From positions 1,458,971 to 1,522,970 of the forward strand of contig NZ_KI530762.1 in NCBI RefSeq assembly GCF_000488275.1: a stretch of DNA of 64,000 bases, in the 5' to 3' direction. Position 1 is the first letter of the stretch. Every line of letters begins with the position of its first letter. Both the position numbers and the translations under genes were made by a program. Positions 59,791 to 64,000 of this stretch are shown in pieces. The notes beneath the pieces are model-generated. The model was not told where the DNA came from. It made no database searches and saw only the letters and a list, made by a program, of their open reading frames with translations. The stretch comes from Acinetobacter brisouii CIP 110357 (GTDB taxonomy: Bacteria > Pseudomonadota > Gammaproteobacteria > Pseudomonadales > Moraxellaceae).

Positions 59791-61008
59791 ATGAAACGTC
59801 CTATTTATCTTGACTACGCAGCAACAACTCCAGTTGACCCACAAGTTGCTGAACGCATGATGGAATGCTTAACCTTTGATGGTACCTTCGGTAACCCAGC
59901 ATCGCGCTCACACGCTTACGGGTGGCAAGCAGAAGAAAAAGTAGAGTATGCACGTGAGCAAGTTGCGAATCTTGTTAAAGCTGATCCACGTGAGATTGTA
60001 TGGACTTCTGGTGCAACCGAATCAGATAACCTTGCTCTTAAAGGCGTTGCTCAGTTCTACGCATCTAAAGGCAAACATATCATTACCAGTAAAATCGAAC
60101 ATAAAGCGGTTTTAGATACGTGTCGTGAGCTTGAAGCAGAAGGCTTTGAAATTACCTATATTGAACCACAACCACAAACAGGCTTGATTACACCTGAAAT
60201 GGTGGCTGCTGAACTTCGTCCAGATACGATTTTAGTGTCCCTCATGATGGTGAACAATGAAATTGGTACGGTAACAGATATTGCTGCAATTGGTGAATTG
60301 ACTCGTGCCAACAAAACTTTCTTGCATGTTGATGCTGCTCAAGCTGCAGGCAAGATTGAAATTGACCTGAGTCAAATGAAAGTTGACCTGATGAGTTTCT
60401 CTGGTCACAAGATTTATGGTCCTAAAGGGATTGGTGCGCTCTATGTGCGTCGTAGCCCACGTGTTCGCCTAAAAGCACAAATGCACGGTGGCGGCCATGA
60501 ACGTGGTATGCGTTCTGGTACACTGGCAACCCATCAAATCATAGGTATGGGTGAAGCATTTGAACTTGCAGGTAAAAACCTTCAAGCAGAACAAGCTCGC
60601 TTACGTGTACTGCGTGACAAATTATGGAATGGCTTGCAAAGTCTAGAACAAGTTTTCCTAAACGGTCACCCAACATACAATGTTGCCAACTATTTAAACG
60701 TCAGCTTTAACTTTGTTGAAGGTGAATCTTTAATGATGGCACTTAAAGATGTTGCTGTTTCAAGCGGTTCTGCATGTACTTCTGCAACACTAGAACCATC
60801 TTACGTGTTACGTGCACTAGGTTTGTCTGACGAACTTGCACATAGCTCAATCCGTTTCAGTTTTGGTAAATACACGACTGAAGCCGATATTGATCACGTA
60901 ATTAGCATTACTCAAGCTGCTGTAGAAAAACTTCGTGAGCTTTCACCGCTTTGGGATATGTACAAAGAAGGCATCGACCTTTCAACAGTTGAATGGGCAG
61001 AACATTAA
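59791..61008 (+). CDS. iscS: cysteine desulfurase IscS
   Basis: 405 residues from [20 protein letters not shown] lysine in [14 protein letters not shown], the [11 protein letters not shown] segment, and the persulfide Cys loop [17 protein letters not shown]. Takes sulfur from L-cysteine and hands it to IscU; it also supplies sulfur to the Tus pathway encoded nearby through TusA. C-terminus LSTVEWAEH as in other IscS. Confidence 0.97.
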   Translation: MKRPIYLDYAATTPVDPQVAERMMECLTFDGTFGNPASRSHAYGWQAEEKVEYAREQVANLVKADPREIVWTSGATESDNLALKGVAQFYASKGKHIITSKIEHKAVLDTCRELEAEGFEITYIEPQPQTGLITPEMVAAELRPDTILVSLMMVNNEIGTVTDIAAIGELTRANKTFLHVDAAQAAGKIEIDLSQMKVDLMSFSGHKIYGPKGIGALYVRRSPRVRLKAQMHGGGHERGMRSGTLATHQIIGMGEAFELAGKNLQAEQARLRVLRDKLWNGLQSLEQVFLNGHPTYNVANYLNVSFNFVEGESLMMALKDVAVSSGSACTSATLEPSYVLRALGLSDELAHSSIRFSFGKYTTEADIDHVISITQAAVEKLRELSPLWDMYKEGIDLSTVEWAEH

Positions 61009-61084
61009 TCCTTGCGATTAATGTTTTTACCCCCATATTAAATTAAGGATACTCAGGCTGACCCCCTAGGTTCGGAGAAAGACC

Positions 61085-61471
61085 ATGGCATATAGCGATA
61101 AAGTCATTGACCATTATGAAAACCCACGTAACGTTGGCGTACTTGACAAAAATGCAACCAACGTAGGTACAGGTATGGTCGGTGCACCTGCATGTGGCGA
61201 CGTAATGCGCTTACAAATCCAAGTGAACGATGAAGGTGTAATTGAAGAAGCACGCTTCAAAACTTATGGTTGCGGCTCAGCAATTGCATCAAGTTCACTG
61301 GTAACCGAATGGTTAAAAGGTAAAACACTTGATGAAGCGCAAGCGATCAAAAATATTGATATTGCAACAGAACTTGCTTTACCACCTGTAAAGATTCACT
61401 GTTCGGTATTGGCAGAAGACGCGATCAAAGCTGCGATTGAAGATTATCGTAGTAAAAAATCAAATGCATAA
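61085..61471 (+). CDS. iscU: Fe-S scaffold IscU
   Basis: 128 residues. Three cluster-binding Cys in GAPACGDVM, KTYGCGSAIA and IHCSVLAEDA plus the conserved Asp in ACGD. The HscA-binding LPPVK motif is at about 99-103. Receives sulfur from IscS and assembles [2Fe-2S] clusters. Confidence 0.97.
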   Translation: MAYSDKVIDHYENPRNVGVLDKNATNVGTGMVGAPACGDVMRLQIQVNDEGVIEEARFKTYGCGSAIASSSLVTEWLKGKTLDEAQAIKNIDIATELALPPVKIHCSVLAEDAIKAAIEDYRSKKSNA

Positions 61472-61502
61472 TTGTTTGGTAAGATAAATTCACGGAGTTT
61501 TC

Positions 61503-61823
61503 ATGATCCATTTAACTGAAAATGCAGCCACTCATATTAGCAATTACCTGAAAAATCGAGGTAAGGGTGAAGGCATTCGCGTTGGGGTGAAAACTTCAGG
61601 CTGCTCAGGTTTAGCGTATGTACTCGAATTTGTAGATGAAATCGATATACATGATCAAATTTTTGAACAGTTTGGCGTAAAAGTTTTTGTTGATCCAAAG
61701 AGCTTGGTTTATCTCGAAGGATTAGAAATGGACTATGTTAAAAATGGTCTAAACGAAGGCTTTGAATTTAATAACCCAAACAAAAAAGGTGAATGTGGTT
61801 GCGGTGAGTCTTTCACTGTTTAA
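61503..61823 (+). CDS. iscA: A-type Fe-S carrier IscA
   Basis: 106 residues. Cys ligands in [13 protein letters not shown] and in the CxC pair GECGCGESF. Delivers clusters to apo-proteins. In the iscRSUA order, followed by a hairpin before hscB. Confidence 0.95.
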   Translation: MIHLTENAATHISNYLKNRGKGEGIRVGVKTSGCSGLAYVLEFVDEIDIHDQIFEQFGVKVFVDPKSLVYLEGLEMDYVKNGLNEGFEFNNPNKKGECGCGESFTV

Positions 61824-61846
61824 TTCTCCCATTCCCCTTCATTTTC

Positions 61847-61877
61847 AATAAAACAGTGTATAATTCACTGTTTTATT
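61847..61877. terminator. hairpin between iscA and hscB (attenuator candidate)
   Basis: AATAAAACAGTG (61847-61858), loop TATAATT, CACTGTTTTATT (61866-61877): perfect 12-bp stem with a weak U-run. The loop holds a TATAAT sequence, so it might also hide a promoter. It could lower expression of hscBA relative to iscRSUA or protect the mRNA end. Confidence 0.6.
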
Positions 61878-61905
61878 GACATTTACCTCGTGGAAATTAT
61901 CCCCC

Positions 61906-62421
61906 ATGAATCATTTTGAGTTGTTCGAATTACCTGTAGCGCTCGATATTGATTTAGCAGCTTTAAAAAATAGCTTTTTAAAATTGCAACAACAATATCA
62001 CCCTGATAAAGCACAAGATAAAGATCAAGCACTCATCAAATCGAGTGCAATTAATCAAGCCTATAAAGTTCTGTCTCATGTCGACAGCCGCGCTGCTTAT
62101 TTGCTCTCGCTTAAAAAACAAGATCATGGTCTTGATCAATCGATTCATGATTTTGAATTTTTACAATCAGCACTTGAAATTCGTGAACAACTCGATGAAG
62201 CACAAAATCCAGAACAGCTCCACTCTTTAAAAGATGAAGTAAATCAATGGATTGACGGTTTAGTTCGTGAATTTAAAATCGATTATGATGATGAAGACTG
62301 GGGTGAAGCACGCGATACTGTACGCAAGTTACGTTTCTTCCAGCGCGTCATGAATGACATTGATAAAGCTGAAGATCAGTTACTTGATGATGAACAGTAT
62401 GATCTGGATGATGATTTTTAA
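61906..62421 (+). CDS. hscB: Fe-S co-chaperone HscB (J-protein)
   Basis: 171 residues from MNHFELFELP; the ten extra residues upstream lie in the hairpin and are not conserved. J domain with LKLQQQYHPDKAQD (HPD). The C-terminal helical bundle binds IscU. Stimulates HscA and docks IscU on it. Confidence 0.94.
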   Translation: MNHFELFELPVALDIDLAALKNSFLKLQQQYHPDKAQDKDQALIKSSAINQAYKVLSHVDSRAAYLLSLKKQDHGLDQSIHDFEFLQSALEIREQLDEAQNPEQLHSLKDEVNQWIDGLVREFKIDYDDEDWGEARDTVRKLRFFQRVMNDIDKAEDQLLDDEQYDLDDDF

Positions 62422-62446
62422 TTTTTATATTCAAGGATTTTAACAG

Positions 62447-64000
62447 ATGGCTCTCTTGCAAATTGCTGAACCTGGTCAGTCAAGTGCGCCTCACGAACAC
62501 CGTGTTGCGATTGGTATTGATTTAGGCACAACGCACTCTTTGGTTGCCACTGTACGCTCAGGCCAAGCTAAAGTTTTACAAGATGAACATGGTCGGGTGT
62601 TATTGCCATCGATTGTGCATTATGCAAAAGAACAAAATGCTTATGGCGAGGAAGCCAAACCATTTGTTACTCGCGATCCTAAAAACACCATTGTTTCAGT
62701 CAAACGGTTTATGGGTCGGTCTAAAGCAGATATCAAATTTCAACATCCGTACGAACTGGTTGGCGCAGACAATGAAATGCCTGCATTCCAAACCAATGCT
62801 GGACCAAAAACACCTGTTGAAATTTCTGCTGATATTTTAAAGCAACTCAAACTCCGTGCCGAAGACAGTATTCAGCAGCCTATTACAGGCGCTGTGATTA
62901 CTGTGCCTGCATATTTTGATGAAGCACAACGTCAAGCAACGCGTGATGCCGCTCAGCTTGCAGGCTTAAATGTTTTACGTCTCCTCAATGAACCTACAGC
63001 CGCAGCGGTTGCCTATGGTTTAGACCAGGAAACCAATTTATCTACTGACCGTAACTATGTCATTTATGACCTCGGCGGTGGTACATTTGACGTGTCGATT
63101 TTGCGCTTCTCGCAAGGCGTGTTTGAAGTTCTTGCCACAGGTGGACATACTGCACTCGGCGGTGATGATCTTGACCGTTTAATCGTAAAATGGGCAAAAA
63201 AACAGCTTAATCTCGATGAGCTTGACGATGCTGAACATGCCCACTTTATGGTGACAGCACGTAAAGCCAAAGAACAGCTTTCTGAGCAAGCACAAGTTCA
63301 ACTGCACTTGCTTGACCAAGTCATCACTTTAAATCGCCCAACATTTGAATCAATTATTCAGGTAGCACTTGAGCGTACCATTACTGTCTGCAAACGTGTA
63401 CTACGTGATGCCAAACTTGAGCTCAGCGATATTCAGAATGTCGTGCTCGTTGGTGGCTCAACACGTTCATATGCCGTACAAAACGTGGTTGCGGAAGTTT
63501 TCCAGCAAGAGCCTTTATGTACCATCAACCCAGATGAAGTGGTAGCAATTGGCGCAGCAATTACTGCGAATCAATTGGTTGGCAATAGCCAAGATGGTTC
63601 ATTACTGCTTGATGTTACCCCCCTGTCTTTAGGTCTAGAAACCATGGGTGGACTGGTTGAGCGTCTGATTTCACGTAATACCGCCATTCCTGTAGCGCGT
63701 CGTCAAGAATTTACGACCTATCAAGATGGTCAAAGTGCCATGTTGATTCATGTGGTACAAGGTGAGCGAGATCTGGTTGAGCACTGCCGTTCTTTAGGTC
63801 GATTTGTGCTGCGTGGTATTCCGCCAATGACCGCAGGTCAGGCACGTATTGAAGTGACCTTCCAAGTTGATGCTGATGGTCTTTTGGCTGTATCTGCACG
63901 TGAAACTACATCAGGCGTCGAAGCACATATTGATATTAAACCGTCTTACGGTTTATCCGATACCGATATGGAACGCTTACTCCTTGAAGGTTTCCAACAT
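62447..64000 (+). CDS. hscA: Fe-S chaperone HscA, 5' part (runs off the window)
   Basis: 518 codons in the window, no stop. Hsp70 fold: [52 protein letters not shown]; then the start of the substrate domain ([18 protein letters not shown]). ATPase that releases clusters from IscU with HscB. AGGA lies 13 bases before the ATG. Confidence 0.96.
   Translation, partial: MALLQIAEPGQSSAPHEHRVAIGIDLGTTHSLVATVRSGQAKVLQDEHGRVLLPSIVHYAKEQNAYGEEAKPFVTRDPKNTIVSVKRFMGRSKADIKFQHPYELVGADNEMPAFQTNAGPKTPVEISADILKQLKLRAEDSIQQPITGAVITVPAYFDEAQRQATRDAAQLAGLNVLRLLNEPTAAAVAYGLDQETNLSTDRNYVIYDLGGGTFDVSILRFSQGVFEVLATGGHTALGGDDLDRLIVKWAKKQLNLDELDDAEHAHFMVTARKAKEQLSEQAQVQLHLLDQVITLNRPTFESIIQVALERTITVCKRVLRDAKLELSDIQNVVLVGGSTRSYAVQNVVAEVFQQEPLCTINPDEVVAIGAAITANQLVGNSQDGSLLLDVTPLSLGLETMGGLVERLISRNTAIPVARRQEFTTYQDGQSAMLIHVVQGERDLVEHCRSLGRFVLRGIPPMTAGQARIEVTFQVDADGLLAVSARETTSGVEAHIDIKPSYGLSDTDMERLLLEGFQH

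Overview
The window reads as chromosome of an Acinetobacter-type gammaproteobacterium: AT-rich intergenic DNA, an iscRSUA-hscBA cluster, a tusDCBE cluster, a tail-anchored small protein next to a phasin, and protein sequences that look like this genus throughout. It is interrupted by one complete-looking prophage of about 34 kb. No rRNA, CRISPR array or insertion sequence was seen.

Host left arm (1-19805): the 5' part of a gamma-aminobutyraldehyde dehydrogenase, a small secreted HExxH protein, aminopeptidase N, ridA and alanine racemase, a PAP2 phosphatase, an LRAT-domain protein, a GST, ychF, a MarR regulator, an AarF-type kinase, formaldehyde-detoxifying AdhC/FrmA, a DctA-type carrier, fumC and a GalE-like epimerase whose catalytic lysine position is glutamine. 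Several intergenic gaps of 300-700 bp contain hairpins or repeats but no convincing gene.

Prophage (about 19806-53975): gene order is that of a P22-like short-tailed phage. Reading the minus strand from the immunity region: cro-like gene, replication genes (initiator with a glutamine/glutamate repeat, DnaC-like loader), cytosine methyltransferase, a chain of tiny coupled genes, an endonuclease and a Q-type antiterminator. A late control region follows (promoter, terminator, tRNA-like element with a collapsed anticodon arm, second terminator). Then come terS, terL, portal, scaffold, coat, tail accessory gp4 and gp10, three ejection proteins, an ejection-type lysozyme, a short tail spike and the lysis genes. 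The plus-strand early operon carries a Sak4-like ATPase, a DEDD exonuclease, an FtsK-gamma-domain protein, a 25-aa zinc-ribbon peptide and an excisionase, ending at the convergent tyrosine integrase. Between the two early operons lie the CI-like repressor, a Cas2-fold (SinR-like) gene and a small convergent gene. They are bounded by two sets of three 13-bp palindromes that form an OR/OL pair. A lipoprotein/membrane-protein moron sits among the ejection genes and a two-TM protein cassette sits at attL.

Host right arm (53976-64000): tusDCBE (tRNA 2-thiolation sulfur relay), ppiD, a HU gene, a phasin, a tail-anchored protein of unknown function, then iscR-iscS-iscU-iscA-hscB-hscA (Fe-S cluster assembly; hscA runs off the window). 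The prophage appears to have entered the divergent spacer between the epimerase gene and tusD, with a 12-bp shared core that overlaps the epimerase start codon.
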